Source: Sphaerisporangium perillae
Lineage (GTDB): Bacteria > Actinomycetota > Actinomycetes > Streptosporangiales > Streptosporangiaceae
NCBI RefSeq assembly: GCF_023276435.1
Contig: NZ_JALLPO010000009.1
Location: 62,001-126,000 of the forward strand
Direction of reading: 5' to 3'
DNA: 64,000 nucleotides
The notes below the pieces were generated by a model. The model did not search any database, was not told the DNA's origin, and was given only the letters and a program-made list of their open reading frames with translations. Shown here in pieces: positions 1 through 9,825 of this stretch (positions are counted from its first letter, which is position 1; the number at the start of each line of letters is the position of its first letter). A program made the position numbers and the translations under genes.

Positions 1-1671
1 GAACGGCTTGGTGAACAGGAACACCACGGCGATGTCGATCAGCGTGGTCAGGCCCATCGCGAAGGCGAACCCGGCGACGCCGCCGACGGCCAGGAAGTAG
101 AGCACCACCGCGGCGATGAACATGACCGCGTCGGCGATCAGGATCGTGCGCCGCGCGCGCACCCAGGCGACCTCGACCGCCACCCGGAGCGACCGCCTGC
201 CTTCCTTCATCTCGTCGCGCATGCGCTCGAAGTAGACGATGAAGGAGTCGGCGGTGATGCCGATCGAGACGATCAGGCCGATGATGTGCGGCAGCGAGAG
301 CCGGAAGTTGGCGTTGTGGCCGAGGATGACCACGGTCCCGTACGTCAGGATCGTCGCCACCCCGAGGCTCGCCACCGCGACCAGGCCGAGGCCCCGGTAG
401 TAGAACAGCGAGTAGAGCACCACGAGGATCAGGCCGATGGCGCCCGCGAGCAGGCCGCCCCTGAGCTGGTCGGCCCCCAGCGTGCCGGAGACCTCCTCGA
501 TCGAGCTCTGCACGAACTTCAGCGGCAGCGCGCCGTACTTGAGCTGGCTGGCCAGGTCGGTGGCGGTCTTCTGGGTGAAGCTGCCGGAGATGCGGGCCTG
601 GCCGCCGGGGATGGGCTCCTCGATGACGGGAGCCGAGATGACGACGCCGTCCAGCACCATGGCGAGCTGGTTGCGCGGCTGGGGCGCGCTCGTGATCTCA
701 CCGGTGATCTTCGCGAACTGGCTGGCGCCCTGGCTCTTGAAGTTGACCGAGACGATCCACTCGCCGGTGGTGGAGTCGACGCCGGACTGGGCGCCGGAGA
801 CCTCCGTGCCCTTCACCGCCGCCTTCTCCAGGATGTACTTGGCGGTGCCGTCGTCGCTGCACGCCGCGAGCTGCTTGTTCGCGTCGTCCTGGACGCCCTG
901 GCCGCGGTCCTTCTTGGTGCAGTCGAGCTTCTTGAACTGCTCGGCCACGGCCGGGTCGACGCCGGTGAAGTCGACGCCGGCGAGCGGGTCGTCCGCGGAG
1001 TCGGTGGGCTGCACGCTGGGCTGGCCCGACGGAGCCGAGGCGCTCGGCTCGGGGGTCGCCTTGCCCGTCGCCTTGCCCGACGAGGACGCGGACGGAGCGG
1101 GCGTCGGAGCGGTCAGCGCCGACGACAGCGCCCGGCCCGCGGGCGTGCCGCTTGGCGCCGGCTTGGCGGTCGACGACGGCTGGGCGGTCGCGGTCGGCTT
1201 GGCCGAGCCCTTGCCCGTGGGCGCCGGGCTGCCGCTGCCGGACGGCTGGGGCGTCGCCGGCGAGGTCGGCAGCTTGTCCGGCACGGGGGCGGCCGCGGCC
1301 ACCGCGAGCACTTGACGGAAGCGCAGCTCGGCCGTGGTGCCTACGAGCCCGACGACCTCGTCCTGCCCGGCGCCGGGAACCGAGATGACGATGTTGTCAC
1401 CCGACTTCGCGACCTCGGCGTCGGAGATGCCCGTGCCGTTCACCCGCTCGCGGATGATGTTGACGGCCAAGTCGAGGCTCTCCTGGGAGGGAGCCGCGCC
1501 GCTCTGGGTCTTCGGTGACAGCGTCACCGTGGTGCCACCGGCGAGGTCGAGGCCGAACTTGGGCACGAAGGCCTTCTGCAGGAGCATCACCCCGCCCATG
1601 GCGAGAATGAGCGCCAGGAGCGCCAGGAGCACACGTCCCGGCTTGCTCTGGCTACTGGTCGATGGGGCCAC
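1..1671 (-). CDS. secD: Protein translocase subunit SecD (C-terminus cut by window edge)
   Basis: SecD works with SecF and YajC at the SecYEG channel and uses the proton-motive force to help exported proteins leave the translocon. The frame is open from a GTG at 1671 to the left edge, giving 557 residues. Visible are an N-terminal membrane helix (about residues 13-33), the conserved GLDLAGGT segment just after it, a Pro/Ala/Ser/Thr-rich insert at about 125-215 typical of actinobacterial SecD, the periplasmic domain, and four or more C-terminal helices from about 405. The last residues and secF would lie beyond the left edge. YajC is 42 bp upstream on the same strand, so the two are probably co-transcribed. 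The start choice is supported by the hydrophobic N-terminus rather than by a strong ribosome binding site. Confidence 0.93.
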   Translation of the reverse strand, partial: MAPSTSSQSKPGRVLLALLALILAMGGVMLLQKAFVPKFGLDLAGGTTVTLSPKTQSGAAPSQESLDLAVNIIRERVNGTGISDAEVAKSGDNIVISVPGAGQDEVVGLVGTTAELRFRQVLAVAAAAPVPDKLPTSPATPQPSGSGSPAPTGKGSAKPTATAQPSSTAKPAPSGTPAGRALSSALTAPTPAPSASSSGKATGKATPEPSASAPSGQPSVQPTDSADDPLAGVDFTGVDPAVAEQFKKLDCTKKDRGQGVQDDANKQLAACSDDGTAKYILEKAAVKGTEVSGAQSGVDSTTGEWIVSVNFKSQGASQFAKITGEITSAPQPRNQLAMVLDGVVISAPVIEEPIPGGQARISGSFTQKTATDLASQLKYGALPLKFVQSSIEEVSGTLGADQLRGGLLAGAIGLILVVLYSLFYYRGLGLVAVASLGVATILTYGTVVILGHNANFRLSLPHIIGLIVSIGITADSFIVYFERMRDEMKEGRRSLRVAVEVAWVRARRTILIADAVMFIAAVVLYFLAVGGVAGFAFAMGLTTLIDIAVVFLFTKPF

Positions 1672-1713
1672 TGGTGGTCAGTTCTTTCGTCAAGGGGTTT
1701 GCGGTGAGCCTAC

Positions 1714-2088
1714 TCAGGACTTCTTGTCGGTCGAGCCTTCGTCTCCCCGGACCTCCGGGGCGTCCATCGGCTTCACGTCGGTGACCGTGTCCGGCTCGCC
1801 GTCTTCATTGTCCACCGTCTCCTCCTCGACCGGGACGAGCACGCGGCCGATGGCCCCCTTGGTCCACCGGGTCTCGACGCCCGGCGCGATCTCCATGAGC
1901 ACATCGTCGTCCTCGACGGCGGTGACGGTCGCGAACAGGCCGGTGGTGGTCATCACCCGGGTGCCGGGGGTCAGGCTGCTCTGCATCTGCGCCTGCTCCT
2001 GCTGCCGCTTGCGCTGCGGGCGGATGAGCAGGAAGTAAAACACCACGACCAGCAAGATCAGTGGCACGAACGATCCAAGGCCCTGCAC
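1714..2088 (-). CDS. yajC: Preprotein translocase subunit YajC
   Basis: Small single-pass membrane protein of the SecDF-YajC complex. The 124-residue product has one membrane helix at about residues 5-22, followed by the family signature LLIRPQRKRQQEQ and a YajC beta domain with PGTRVMTTTGLFATV. The acidic C-terminal tail is a common actinobacterial extension. It lies directly upstream of secD on the same strand and is the first gene of that operon. Confidence 0.95.
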   Translation of the reverse strand: MQGLGSFVPLILLVVVFYFLLIRPQRKRQQEQAQMQSSLTPGTRVMTTTGLFATVTAVEDDDVLMEIAPGVETRWTKGAIGRVLVPVEEETVDNEDGEPDTVTDVKPMDAPEVRGDEGSTDKKS

Positions 2089-2529
2089 GGGGCTTTCCTT
2101 CCGGTTAAGAACTGACCGGCCTGGCGCCGGAGGTCTGGCGGCTCGATCGGCACGGCCACACTCTGATCATGTCAGCGTACACAGCCAGCCAAGCCACGGA
2201 GTTTAGGCGAGCTTGTCAAAGCCCGGCAACGAACCCACGCTCCGGCACGCTGGAAAGTTCCCGTTGTCACCGATCTGTGACCGCGTGATACAGCGAGCTT
2301 GAAACTTTCAGGGACTTCCTGCCGCCCGTGCCCGCCACCTCCCCGGGAGCGGCTCACCGGGCACGGCGAGGGCCCCCGCCAGGGTCGCCGCGGCGCTGGA
2401 TCCGCCCGGAACCGTTGTCAAGACCCGCAGTAAGGATACCGCCGGCCCCGGTGGAGACGACCGGGACGACGCGGCCGGCGGCGACCGCGGTGACCCGCCG
2501 ACCGCCGGGCGTCCGGGCCCGCCGCCGGA
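2089..2529. other. Intergenic region between yajC and ruvB
   Basis: This 441-bp stretch has no supported gene. It must carry the promoter for yajC-secD on the minus strand and the 3' end of the ruv operon. The part nearest ruvB (about 2330-2529) is very GC-rich, while the part nearest yajC (about 2160-2320) is relatively AT-rich, as expected for a promoter. Confidence 0.6.
2200..2229 (-). promoter_or_regulatory. Possible promoter for yajC-secD
   Basis: On the minus strand TTGCCG (2224-2229) is separated by 18 bp from TAAACT (2200-2205), a fair match to sigma-70-type -35 and -10 elements. It lies about 110 bp upstream of the yajC start in the least GC-rich part of the gap. No other evidence supports it. 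Confidence 0.35.
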
Positions 2530-3594
2530 TCAGGGCCCCTGCCCGGGATCGTCGAACAGCGCCCGCTGGGCCGTCGCGCCGAAAGCGTCCGGCGGAGGGG
2601 TCAGGCCGAGATGCGACCAGGCCGACGCCGTCGCCACCCGCCCGCGCGGCGTCCGGGCGAGCAGGCCCTGCCGTACCAGGAAGGGCTCGGCGACGACCTC
2701 CACGGTCTCGGGCTCCTCGCCCACGGCCACGGCCAGCGTGGACAGCCCCACCGGGCCGCCGCCGAACTTGCGCAGCAGCGCGCCGAGGACGGCGCGGTCG
2801 AGCCGGTCGAGCCCTTCGGCGTCCACCTCGTAGAGGTTGAGCGCGGCGGAGGCGATGTCCCTGGTGATGACGCCTTCGGTGCGGACCTCCGCGAAGTCGC
2901 GCACCCGGCGGAGCAGGCGGTTGGCGATGCGCGGCGTGCCCCTGGACCTCCGGGCGATCTCGTGCCCGCCCTCGTCGGGAAGACCAAGCGCCAGCAGCCG
3001 CGCCGACCGGCGCAGTACCTGCTCGAGCTCCGCCACGTCGTAGAAGTCCATGTGGGCGACGAAGCCGAACCGGTCGCGCAGCGGGGCGGGCAGCAGGCCG
3101 GCGCGGGTCGTGGCCCCGACCAGGGTGAAGGGGGCGATCTCCAGCGGGATGGCGGTCGCCCCCGGCCCCTTGCCGACCACGATGTCGACCCGGAAGTCCT
3201 CCATGGCGAGGTAGAGCATCTCCTCGGCGGGGCGGGCCATGCGGTGGATCTCGTCGATGAACAGCACCTCGCCCTCCGACAGGGTCGACAGGATCGCCGC
3301 GAGGTCGCCCGCCCGCTCCAGGGCCGGCCCGGAGGTCAGCCGCAGGGGCATGCCGAGCTCCGCTGCGATGATCATGGCGAGGGTGGTCTTGCCGAGACCC
3401 GGCGAGCCGCTCATCAGGACGTGGTCGGGCGGCCGGCCCCGGCGCACCGCGCTTTCGAGCACCAGGGACAGCTGCTCGCGCACCCGGCCCTGGCCGATGA
3501 ACTCGCTCAGCCGCTTGGGCCGCAACGCGGACTCGATCGCCTGCTCGTCCGGCTCCGCGTCCGGGGACACCAGATGATCTCGCTCAAGGCTCAT
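2530..3594 (-). CDS. ruvB: Holliday junction branch migration helicase RuvB
   Basis: AAA+ ATPase that forms hexameric rings and drives branch migration with RuvA. The 354-residue length is usual. Walker [10 protein letters not shown] lies at residues 63-71, Walker B DEIH at 114-117, the sensor-1 segment GATTRAG at 160-166 and the arginine-finger region PLRDRFG around 173-177. The C-terminal winged-helix domain follows with [12 protein letters not shown]. The ATG at 3594 has GGGAG six bases upstream and overlaps the stop of a repetitive reading frame that fills the ruvA-ruvB gap. Confidence 0.97.
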   Translation of the reverse strand: MSLERDHLVSPDAEPDEQAIESALRPKRLSEFIGQGRVREQLSLVLESAVRRGRPPDHVLMSGSPGLGKTTLAMIIAAELGMPLRLTSGPALERAGDLAAILSTLSEGEVLFIDEIHRMARPAEEMLYLAMEDFRVDIVVGKGPGATAIPLEIAPFTLVGATTRAGLLPAPLRDRFGFVAHMDFYDVAELEQVLRRSARLLALGLPDEGGHEIARRSRGTPRIANRLLRRVRDFAEVRTEGVITRDIASAALNLYEVDAEGLDRLDRAVLGALLRKFGGGPVGLSTLAVAVGEEPETVEVVAEPFLVRQGLLARTPRGRVATASAWSHLGLTPPPDAFGATAQRALFDDPGQGP

Positions 3595-3776
3595 CGCGCG
3601 GCTCCCATCGCCTGCGCACCGCTCACCGGCGGGCCTCCATCACACACTGGCGTCACAGGCAGGGCCTCGTCGCACACCCGGCTCATCAGCCCGCCCCTAT
3701 CGCACACCCGGCTCATCAGGCGGCGCCTGTCGCGCACCCGGCTGATCGCGCGGCGCCCTGTCCACACTCGGCTCAT
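3591..3776 (-). other. Repeat-encoded 61-codon reading frame between ruvA and ruvB (doubtful gene)
   Basis: An open frame starts with ATG 11 bp after the ruvA stop and ends with a TGA that overlaps the ruvB ATG (ATGA). Because the DNA repeat period is 30 bp, the frame stays open and encodes five 10-residue units that begin MSRV, ISRV, MSRV, MSRV and VTPV, rich in Arg, Cys and Asp. There is no clear Shine-Dalgarno site and I recognise no family. It could be a translated linker that couples RuvA and RuvB synthesis, or the open frame could be a by-product of the repeat. Confidence 0.3.
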
Positions 3777-3790
3777 CGGGCGGCGCCTAT
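3641..3790. repeat. 30-bp direct tandem repeats between ruvA and ruvB
   Basis: Four contiguous 30-bp units begin at 3671, 3701, 3731 and 3761. Each carries a variant of CRCACACCCGGCTCATC followed by a GC-rich second half. A more diverged fifth unit lies at 3641-3670. The units have no spacers, so this is a minisatellite and not a CRISPR array. The last unit runs over the ruvA stop codon. Confidence 0.9.
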
Positions 3791-4407
3791 CGCACGCTCA
3801 GGGCCCGCAGGGCCGCCTTCAGCAGGGCCGCGACCGCCGGGGTGCGCCCCGCGGCGAGCTCCGCGTCGGCCTCGGGCGTCACGATCGCGATCGCCTCGTC
3901 GGCGTCCCTGGCCGAGTAGCCGAGCCCGACGAGGCCGGAGTGCACCTGCTCGCGCCAGGCGGGCTTGCTCGCCTGGCCGTTGAGCGCGGCGGCGACGGCC
4001 GCGTCCGGGGTGCCGAGCTTGTCCTTCAGCTCCAGGATGATGCGCTGCGCCCCCTTCTGCCCGATGCCGGGGACCATGGTGAGCGCCTTGACATCGGCGG
4101 CGGCGACCGCGACCCGCAGAGCGTTCGGCGCGTGGACGGCGAGCATCGCGAGCGCGAGCCTCGGGCCGACGCCCGAGGCGGTCTGCACCAGCTCGAAGAC
4201 CACGCGCTCGTCGTCGGTGGTGAAGCCGTAGAGGGTCAGGGACTCCTCGCGGACCACCAGCGAGGTGGCCAGCCGGGCCTGCTCCCCCACCCGGAGGGTC
4301 CCCAGCGTGCCGGGCGTGCAGTGGACCAGGATGCCGACGCCGCCCACCTCGACCACCGCCGAGTCGGGGGCGAGGGCCGCGACGCGGCCGGAGACCGACG
4401 CGATCAC
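3787..4407 (-). CDS. ruvA: Holliday junction DNA-binding subunit RuvA
   Basis: RuvA tetramers bind the four-way junction and load RuvB. The 206-residue product shows the N-terminal OB-fold (to about residue 65), tandem helix-hairpin-helix motifs in the middle ([16 protein letters not shown] and [16 protein letters not shown]), and a C-terminal RuvB-contact domain after an Ala-rich linker. The GTG start at 4407 shares GTGA with the ruvC stop, so the two are translationally coupled. The ruvB gene follows after a repeat-filled gap of about 190 bp. Confidence 0.97.
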   Translation of the reverse strand: MIASVSGRVAALAPDSAVVEVGGVGILVHCTPGTLGTLRVGEQARLATSLVVREESLTLYGFTTDDERVVFELVQTASGVGPRLALAMLAVHAPNALRVAVAAADVKALTMVPGIGQKGAQRIILELKDKLGTPDAAVAAALNGQASKPAWREQVHSGLVGLGYSARDADEAIAIVTPEADAELAAGRTPAVAALLKAALRALSVR

Positions 4408-5060
4408 AGGGCCGCTCCCTTCGAGGGCCGGGCGGGACCGCCGCCCGGCACGTCACCGGCCGCGGCGGCCTCACCGGTCGGGGAAGGCCTCCTCGCCGGG
4501 CGGGCCCCGGGCAGACGTGAGGCGCCCGGCCTGGCCTTGGCGAGGGCCTCGGCCAGGCGGTTCTGGGTGCCGCCCCGCCAGATGTGGCAGATGGCCAGGG
4601 CCAGCGCGTCGGCGGCGTCGGCCGGCTTGGGCATGGCGTCGAGCCGGAGCAGGCGGGTCACCATCGCGCCCACCTGGGCCTTGTCGGCGTTGCCGTACCC
4701 GGTGATCGCGGCCTTCACCTCCGACGGCGTGTGCAGCGCGACGGGCAGGCCCCGGCGGGCGGCGCAGACGATCGCCACGGCGGAGGCCTGGGCCGTGCCC
4801 ATGACGGTGCGCAGGTTGCTCTGGCTGAAGACCCGCTCGACCGCGACGGCGTCGGGTCTCACCTCGTCGAGCCAGCGCTCGATCTCGGCCTCGATCGCGA
4901 CCAGGCGCGCGCCGATGTCGTCGCCCGCGGGGGTGCGGGCGACGCCCACCTTGACCAGCGACAGCGGGGCTCCCGCGCGTCCTTCGACGGCGCCGAGCCC
5001 GCACCGGGTCAGCCCGGGGTCGACCCCCATCACCCGCAGCTCCGGCAGCCGCACCGGCAC
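4404..5060 (-). CDS. ruvC: Crossover junction endodeoxyribonuclease RuvC
   Basis: Dimeric metal-dependent nuclease that resolves Holliday junctions. Catalytic carboxylates are visible as D14 in [13 protein letters not shown]75 in [11 protein letters not shown], and D148 and D151 in [12 protein letters not shown]. The family core ends near residue 170. About 50 further residues form an Ala/Pro/Gly-rich tail, which makes the protein (218 residues) longer than the roughly 170-190 typical of the family. It heads the ruvC-ruvA-ruvB operon and overlaps ruvA by 4 bp. Confidence 0.96.
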   Translation of the reverse strand: MPVRLPELRVMGVDPGLTRCGLGAVEGRAGAPLSLVKVGVARTPAGDDIGARLVAIEAEIERWLDEVRPDAVAVERVFSQSNLRTVMGTAQASAVAIVCAARRGLPVALHTPSEVKAAITGYGNADKAQVGAMVTRLLRLDAMPKPADAADALALAICHIWRGGTQNRLAEALAKARPGASRLPGARPARRPSPTGEAAAAGDVPGGGPARPSKGAAL

Positions 5061-5155
5061 GCACGCCTCCCAAGAACGCCGAACACCTGTTCGGCCCGCA
5101 CTCTACCCCGGCCGCCGCGGCGGCGCACCACCGACACGCCCGGCCTGAGGCCCGG

Positions 5156-6322
5156 TCAGAAGTAGTCGATCATGTACGGCTTGGCGGCGAAGGCGGCGCC
5201 GAGGAGGTCGTCTGCGGCGGGGGTGCCGCCGGTGAGCAGCCCGGCACGGCGCAGGGCGCTGGTCTGCACGCCCGCGAACAGGGCCGACATGCCGCCGATG
5301 GTGAGGCGGGACGTCTCCTGCCCGGCGGGCGCGGTCGTGGCGGTGGCCGTGCCGGCGCCGCCGGAGATCGAAAGGCGCCAGGCGCCGGAGTTGGCCGGGC
5401 GCTGCGGGTCGTTCACCTCGACGACGGTGTCGGCCTCGACTCCGGCCGGGTACCCGCGCCCGGCGACGGCGGAGGCCAGGTCGACGATCCGGAACATCCA
5501 GCGGGTCTGGTCGACCGTGTCGTACGAGCGCTCGCGCAGCAGCCACAGCATCGGGTCGTCGGGCTCGACGCTGGCGGTCACCGTGGTGGCGATGGAGGAG
5601 GCCGTGCCGACCAGTGACCACAGCGCCCTCGCCGTGGTCTCCGAGCCGGCCACCAGGTTGTCCACGTCGATGTTCCCCTCCTGCCAGCGGTAGAGGACGA
5701 AGCCGTCGTCGGCCAGGTAGCCGAAGTCGTCCTCGTCCGACAGCCGGCGCCGGACGGAGCGCTCATCCCAGCCCAGCGGGCCGCAGGCGCGCGTGGCGGC
5801 GTAGACGCGCCGGAGGGTGCCCATCAGCTCGGGGGCGTCGTCGGGGACCGATCTGCGCAGCTTGACGCCGCCCTCGCGGGCGCCCAGCCCCCGGAGGGCC
5901 TCCGTGCGCAGCGTGACGCGGTTGCGGGCGCCGGCGTGCTCGTAACCGAGGCTCCGGTACAGCGGGGTGGTCGCGGGATAGAGCGCGGAGACGACGTGGC
6001 CGAGCTCGGCGCAGCGCTCGATCGTGCCTTGCATGAGGAAACGCCCCACCCCGCGCCCGCGGTCCTCCGGGGCGACGGTGACGCTCGCGACGCCGCCCAT
6101 CGACACCGCACGGCCATGCCACCACTGCTCGTAGTCGTTGATCCTGCTGGTGGCGATCAGGCGGTCGCCGTCGAAGACGCCGAGGTAGCGACCCTCGGCG
6201 AGCACCGGCGCCACCATCTCGCGCCACTGCTCGACGCTGCTCGGGGGCAGGGGGCCGAAGGCGCGCTTGCGGTTGTCGAGCACGGCGTCGAGGTCGCCGG
6301 CCGTCACATCACGGATTTCCAC
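5156..6322 (-). CDS. Eis-like GNAT N-acetyltransferase
   Basis: Two-GNAT-domain acetyltransferase with a C-terminal sterol-carrier-like domain, as in the Eis family, which acetylates amines including aminoglycosides. The acetyl-CoA motif VTVAPEDRGRGVGRFLM lies at about residues 81-97 and the chain ends in Phe, whose carboxylate acts in catalysis in Eis. I chose the GTG at 6322 (388 residues) because homology begins at VEIRDVTAGDLDAV. A further upstream start at 6391 would add a basic stretch with no family counterpart. It sits between ruvC and yebC and has no obvious link to either. Its real substrate is unknown. Confidence 0.85.
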   Translation of the reverse strand: MEIRDVTAGDLDAVLDNRKRAFGPLPPSSVEQWREMVAPVLAEGRYLGVFDGDRLIATSRINDYEQWWHGRAVSMGGVASVTVAPEDRGRGVGRFLMQGTIERCAELGHVVSALYPATTPLYRSLGYEHAGARNRVTLRTEALRGLGAREGGVKLRRSVPDDAPELMGTLRRVYAATRACGPLGWDERSVRRRLSDEDDFGYLADDGFVLYRWQEGNIDVDNLVAGSETTARALWSLVGTASSIATTVTASVEPDDPMLWLLRERSYDTVDQTRWMFRIVDLASAVAGRGYPAGVEADTVVEVNDPQRPANSGAWRLSISGGAGTATATTAPAGQETSRLTIGGMSALFAGVQTSALRRAGLLTGGTPAADDLLGAAFAAKPYMIDYF

Positions 6323-6498
6323 AACGGTCCAACCTATGGCGACCGCCCCGACCAGGTCGAACCGTTTTCCCGGCCACCGGCGCCGCCGCACGGCGGCGCC
6401 GCGTCCACCGCGCCGCGATCCGCCGTACCGGCGCCGGCGAGCACGTCGGCGGCGAACGGAGAAGACCGTCCCCCGCCGGACATCCCGCGTCCGAGGAT

Positions 6499-7248
6499 CT
6501 AGTCGAGCTTGGCCAGCACGTCGTCGGAGACCTCGAAGTTGGCGTAGACGTTCTGCACGTCGTCGCTGTCCTCCAGGGCGTCGATGAGGCGGAAGACCTT
6601 GCGCGCGGCGTCCTCGTCGAGGGGGACGCTCAGCGTCGGCATGAAGCCGCTCTCGGCCGAGTCGTAGTCGATGCCGGCGTCCTGCAGCGCCTTGCGGACC
6701 GGGACGAGGTCACCGGCCTCGGACACGACCTCGAAGGAGTCGCCGAGGTCGTTGACCTCCTCGGCGCCGGCGTCCAGGACGGCGGTCAGCACGTCGTCCT
6801 CGCTCAGCTCGCCCTTGGGGACGATGACGACGCCCTTGCGGTTGAACATGTACGACACCGAGCCCGGGTCGGCCATCGAGCCGCCGTTGCGCGTCATGGC
6901 CACGCGGACCTCGGAGGCCGCGCGGTTGCGGTTGTCGGTGAGGCACTCGACGAGCACCGCGACGCCGCCGGGCGCGTACCCCTCGTACATGATGGTCTGC
7001 CAGTCGGCGCCGCCCGCCTCAAGACCGCCGCCCCGCTTGCGGGCGCGCTCGATGTTGTCCACCGGCACCGAGCTCTTGCGTGCCTTCTGGATGGCGTCGT
7101 AGAGGGTCGGGTTGCCCTCAGGGTCGGGGCCACCGGTACGGGCCGCCACCTCGATGTTCTTGATGAGCTTCGCGAAGAGCTTGCCGCGCTTGGCGTCAAT
7201 CACGGCCTTCTTGTGCTTCGTCGTCGCCCATTTGGAGTGGCCGGACAT
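6499..7248 (-). CDS. yebC: YebC/PmpR family protein (TACO1-like)
   Basis: The 249-residue product begins with the hallmark [25 protein letters not shown] and keeps the three-domain layout of the family. Members have been described as transcriptional regulators and as ribosome-associated factors that help translation of proline-rich stretches. It lies 3 bp downstream of pdxT on the same strand, an arrangement conserved in actinobacteria. Confidence 0.95.
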   Translation of the reverse strand: MSGHSKWATTKHKKAVIDAKRGKLFAKLIKNIEVAARTGGPDPEGNPTLYDAIQKARKSSVPVDNIERARKRGGGLEAGGADWQTIMYEGYAPGGVAVLVECLTDNRNRAASEVRVAMTRNGGSMADPGSVSYMFNRKGVVIVPKGELSEDDVLTAVLDAGAEEVNDLGDSFEVVSEAGDLVPVRKALQDAGIDYDSAESGFMPTLSVPLDEDAARKVFRLIDALEDSDDVQNVYANFEVSDDVLAKLD

Positions 7249-7251
7249 CGG

Positions 7252-7842
7252 CTAGAGCTCCCTCACCATCTCGACAAAATACGAATGAACCCGCGTGTCC
7301 CCGGTCAGCTCAGGGTGGAAGGACGTCGCGAGCAGAGGTCCCTGCCGGACCGCGACGATCCTATCCCCCGGCTCGGCCAGACCCAGCACCTCGACATCCG
7401 CGCCGACGGACTCGACCCAGGGGGCCCTGATGAAGACGGCGCGCATCAGACCGCGTCCCGCGAAGTCCAAGGATGCCTCAAAAGAGTCGACCTGGCGGCC
7501 GAAGGCGTTACGGCGCACCACCATGTCGAGGCCGCCGAGGGTCTGCTGGCCCTCGATGCCGCCTTCGATGCGGTCGGCCAGCATGATCATCCCGGCGCAG
7601 GAGCCGTAGGTCGGCATGCCCGACTTCACGCGCAGCCGCAACGGTTCGAGCAGCTCGAACGCCTCGGCGAGCTTCCACATGGTCGTGGACTCGCCGCCGG
7701 GCACGACCAGCGCGTCCACGGCCTCAAGCTCCGCCGGGCGGCGAACGGTCACGGCCCTGGCTCCGGCCGCCTCGAGGGAGCGGGCGTGTTCACGCACGTC
7801 GCCCTGGAGGGCGAGCACGCCGATCGTCGGCGCAGAGGTCAC
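7252..7842 (-). CDS. pdxT: Pyridoxal 5'-phosphate synthase glutaminase subunit PdxT
   Basis: Class I glutamine amidotransferase that supplies ammonia to PdxS for de novo PLP synthesis. The 196-residue product shows the nucleophile C82 in YGSCAGM and the H176/E178 pair in SFHPELTGD. The PGGEST oxyanion segment is at about 48-53. Its partner pdxS lies 2 kb upstream on the same strand, separated by a PhoD-family gene, whereas the two are usually adjacent in actinobacteria. yebC follows after 3 bp. Confidence 0.96.
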   Translation of the reverse strand: MTSAPTIGVLALQGDVREHARSLEAAGARAVTVRRPAELEAVDALVVPGGESTTMWKLAEAFELLEPLRLRVKSGMPTYGSCAGMIMLADRIEGGIEGQQTLGGLDMVVRRNAFGRQVDSFEASLDFAGRGLMRAVFIRAPWVESVGADVEVLGLAEPGDRIVAVRQGPLLATSFHPELTGDTRVHSYFVEMVREL

Positions 7843-8073
7843 CGGTCTTCCTCTCGATCACTTTCGTTCGTCGCTCGGACGCCCAAGGTCGCGCCAGGCA
7901 CGGCCTCGCGCCGTCCCCTGGCGCTTCGCGGAGGCGATCGGCGATCCACGGGGGACACGGGCACGCGGCCTGGACGGGGGTACGGCGCATGCGGTTCCGC
8001 TGGACGCATACGACCCGAAGCGTACGGCCATGCGGAACAACGTCCCAAACGGCCCCGGGCTTCCCCTCGGGCC

Positions 8074-9582
8074 TCAGGCCTGCCGGATGAGGCCGGGCAG
8101 CTTGTCGGCGACGGTGAAGCCCGCGGCGGTGAGCGCCGGAGCACCGGGGGTGCTCACGTAGCGCACGATCTTGAAGTCGGCGGCGATCGCGGTCGGCTCC
8201 ACTTTGAGCAGGAGATATCCCCGCCGCCGCAGGTGGAACTTCAGGTGCGGGTTGGTGTCGAGCAGCGCGTCCCTGGCCCGGTCGTGGTCGTGGCCGTCGC
8301 CGCCGCTGCTGATCGAGGTGACGGCCAGCTCGGAACCCACGAGAGGCGAGTCCTCGTCGTCGTAGTCCAGGGCGAGGTCGCCGGCCCAGTGGGAGTGCAC
8401 GTCGCCGGTCAGCACCACGGCGTTGCGGACCCCGGCGTCCACCCAGCCGCGCGTGACCCTGGTGCGCGATCCGGAGTAGCCGTCCCAGGCGTCCTGCCGC
8501 ACGACCAGTTCCGGCGGGGGGTACTTGGTGCGCCTGCCGAAGAAGACCTGCTGGCCGATGATGTCCCAGCGCGCCTTGGACTCGCGGAACCCTTCCAGCA
8601 GCCACCGTTCCTGCTCGGTCCCGGTGATCGTGCGGCCGGGGTCCTCCGACTTCGGGCACTCGCTGAAGCCGGAGCCGCAGAGGGCGCGGTCGCGGTACTG
8701 GCGGGTGTCCAGCAGGTGCAAGGTGGCGAGGCTCCCCCACCTCAGGCGCCGGTAGAGGCGGATCGAGGGGCCCTGCGGCATCGCGCTCCGGCGGAGCGGC
8801 ATGTGCTCGTAGTAGGCGCGGAACGCGGCCTCGCGCCTGGGCGCCTCCAGCAGGCCCGTCCAGTTGTTGCGGACCTCGTGATCGTCCATGATCGGCACCC
8901 ATGGCGCCGCCGCGTGGGCCGCCCGCAGATCGGGGTCGGTCTTGTACAGGGCGTGCCTGCGCCGGTAGTCCGTCAGCGTCTTGGCCTCGGGTCCTTCGTG
9001 CTCGCGCACGTTGCCGCCGGGGCACGGCTGCTCGTCCTTGCCGTACTCGTAGATGTAGTCGCCGAGGTGCAGGATCAGGTCGGGACGCTCCTGCGCCATC
9101 CTGGTGTAGGCGGTGAAGTGCCCGTGCTGGTAGTTCGCGCAGGAGGTCACCGCCATGGTGAGCGTCTTGACGGGCGCGCCGGCGGCGGGGGCGGTCACCG
9201 CGCGGCCGATCGGCGAGATGTACGGCCCGGCCTTGAAGCGGTACCAGTATTCGCGGGCCGGCTCCAGTCCGCCGACCTCGACGTGCACGGCGTGGGCCCA
9301 CTCGCGTACGGCCTCCTCCGTGCCGCGCCGTACGACTTTGGCGCAGGCGGGGTCGGTCGCGACCTCCCAGTAGACCGGCACGGGCACCGGGGGCATGCCA
9401 CCGAAGCCGTCCTCGGCGAGCGGGACCGGGGCCAGGCGGGTCCATGCCACGAAACCGTCGGGGGCCGGATCGCCACAGGCCACGCCAAGCGTGAAGGGCT
9501 CGCCGTAGGGGGCGCGCAGGGGTGGTACCCCCGGCACGCCCGATGCCAGCCCCATCACGAGGAACGATCGCCTGTCGATCAC
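8074..9582 (-). CDS. Alkaline phosphatase D (PhoD) family protein, Tat-exported
   Basis: Predicted extracellular Ca/Fe-type phosphatase or phosphodiesterase. The N-terminus holds a twin-arginine motif, DRRSFLVMG, followed by a short hydrophobic stretch, so export of the folded enzyme by Tat is likely. A fibronectin-like PhoD N-domain comes next, then the metallophosphatase core with SCANYQHG, HLGDYIYEYG, IMDDHEVRNNW and TGDVHSHWAGD. The GTG at 9582 puts the RR pair at the extreme N-terminus. A TTG at 9609 is the alternative. It interrupts the usual pdxS-pdxT pair, and the 231-bp gap before pdxT shows no other gene. Confidence 0.88.
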   Translation of the reverse strand: MIDRRSFLVMGLASGVPGVPPLRAPYGEPFTLGVACGDPAPDGFVAWTRLAPVPLAEDGFGGMPPVPVPVYWEVATDPACAKVVRRGTEEAVREWAHAVHVEVGGLEPAREYWYRFKAGPYISPIGRAVTAPAAGAPVKTLTMAVTSCANYQHGHFTAYTRMAQERPDLILHLGDYIYEYGKDEQPCPGGNVREHEGPEAKTLTDYRRRHALYKTDPDLRAAHAAAPWVPIMDDHEVRNNWTGLLEAPRREAAFRAYYEHMPLRRSAMPQGPSIRLYRRLRWGSLATLHLLDTRQYRDRALCGSGFSECPKSEDPGRTITGTEQERWLLEGFRESKARWDIIGQQVFFGRRTKYPPPELVVRQDAWDGYSGSRTRVTRGWVDAGVRNAVVLTGDVHSHWAGDLALDYDDEDSPLVGSELAVTSISSGGDGHDHDRARDALLDTNPHLKFHLRRRGYLLLKVEPTAIAADFKIVRYVSTPGAPALTAAGFTVADKLPGLIRQA

Positions 9583-9825
9583 ATGACGATCATCAACTAT
9601 CCACAGCAAACGCCGGGTATAGCCACACCCAGGTCAGAGGGGATATTTCCGGACGATCAGCGCCGATCGGCGCAACGCCTTCCCGGCGGCCGCGGAAGGC
9701 GGCACCGGGAAGACGGCACCGGGAAGGCGTGAAGGCTACCAGCCCTGGGTGGCCGGGCGCCGTGACCCGGAGTGGCGTGGGCCGACCCGGGGTGGCGCAG
9801 GCCGACCCGGGCCGACCCGGGACGG
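9583..9825. repeat. Repeat-rich gap carrying a duplicate of the pdxS 3' end
   Basis: The last 27 bp of the pdxS side (9823-9849) recur at 9735-9761 with two differences. Between the copies are short direct repeats of GCCGACCCGGG. Further left, GGCACCGGGAAG occurs twice in tandem (about 9700-9727). This looks like slippage or tandem duplication of the gene end. No gene is supported here. Confidence 0.8.

Noticed and set aside
3641-3790. CRISPR-like array with 30-bp units
   Set aside because: Units are contiguous with no spacers, are imperfect, and no cas genes are near. It is a tandem minisatellite.
2611-5148. 845-codon plus-strand frame opposite ruvB-ruvA-ruvC
   Set aside because: It is the antisense shadow of three clearly real genes and has no homology-like features.
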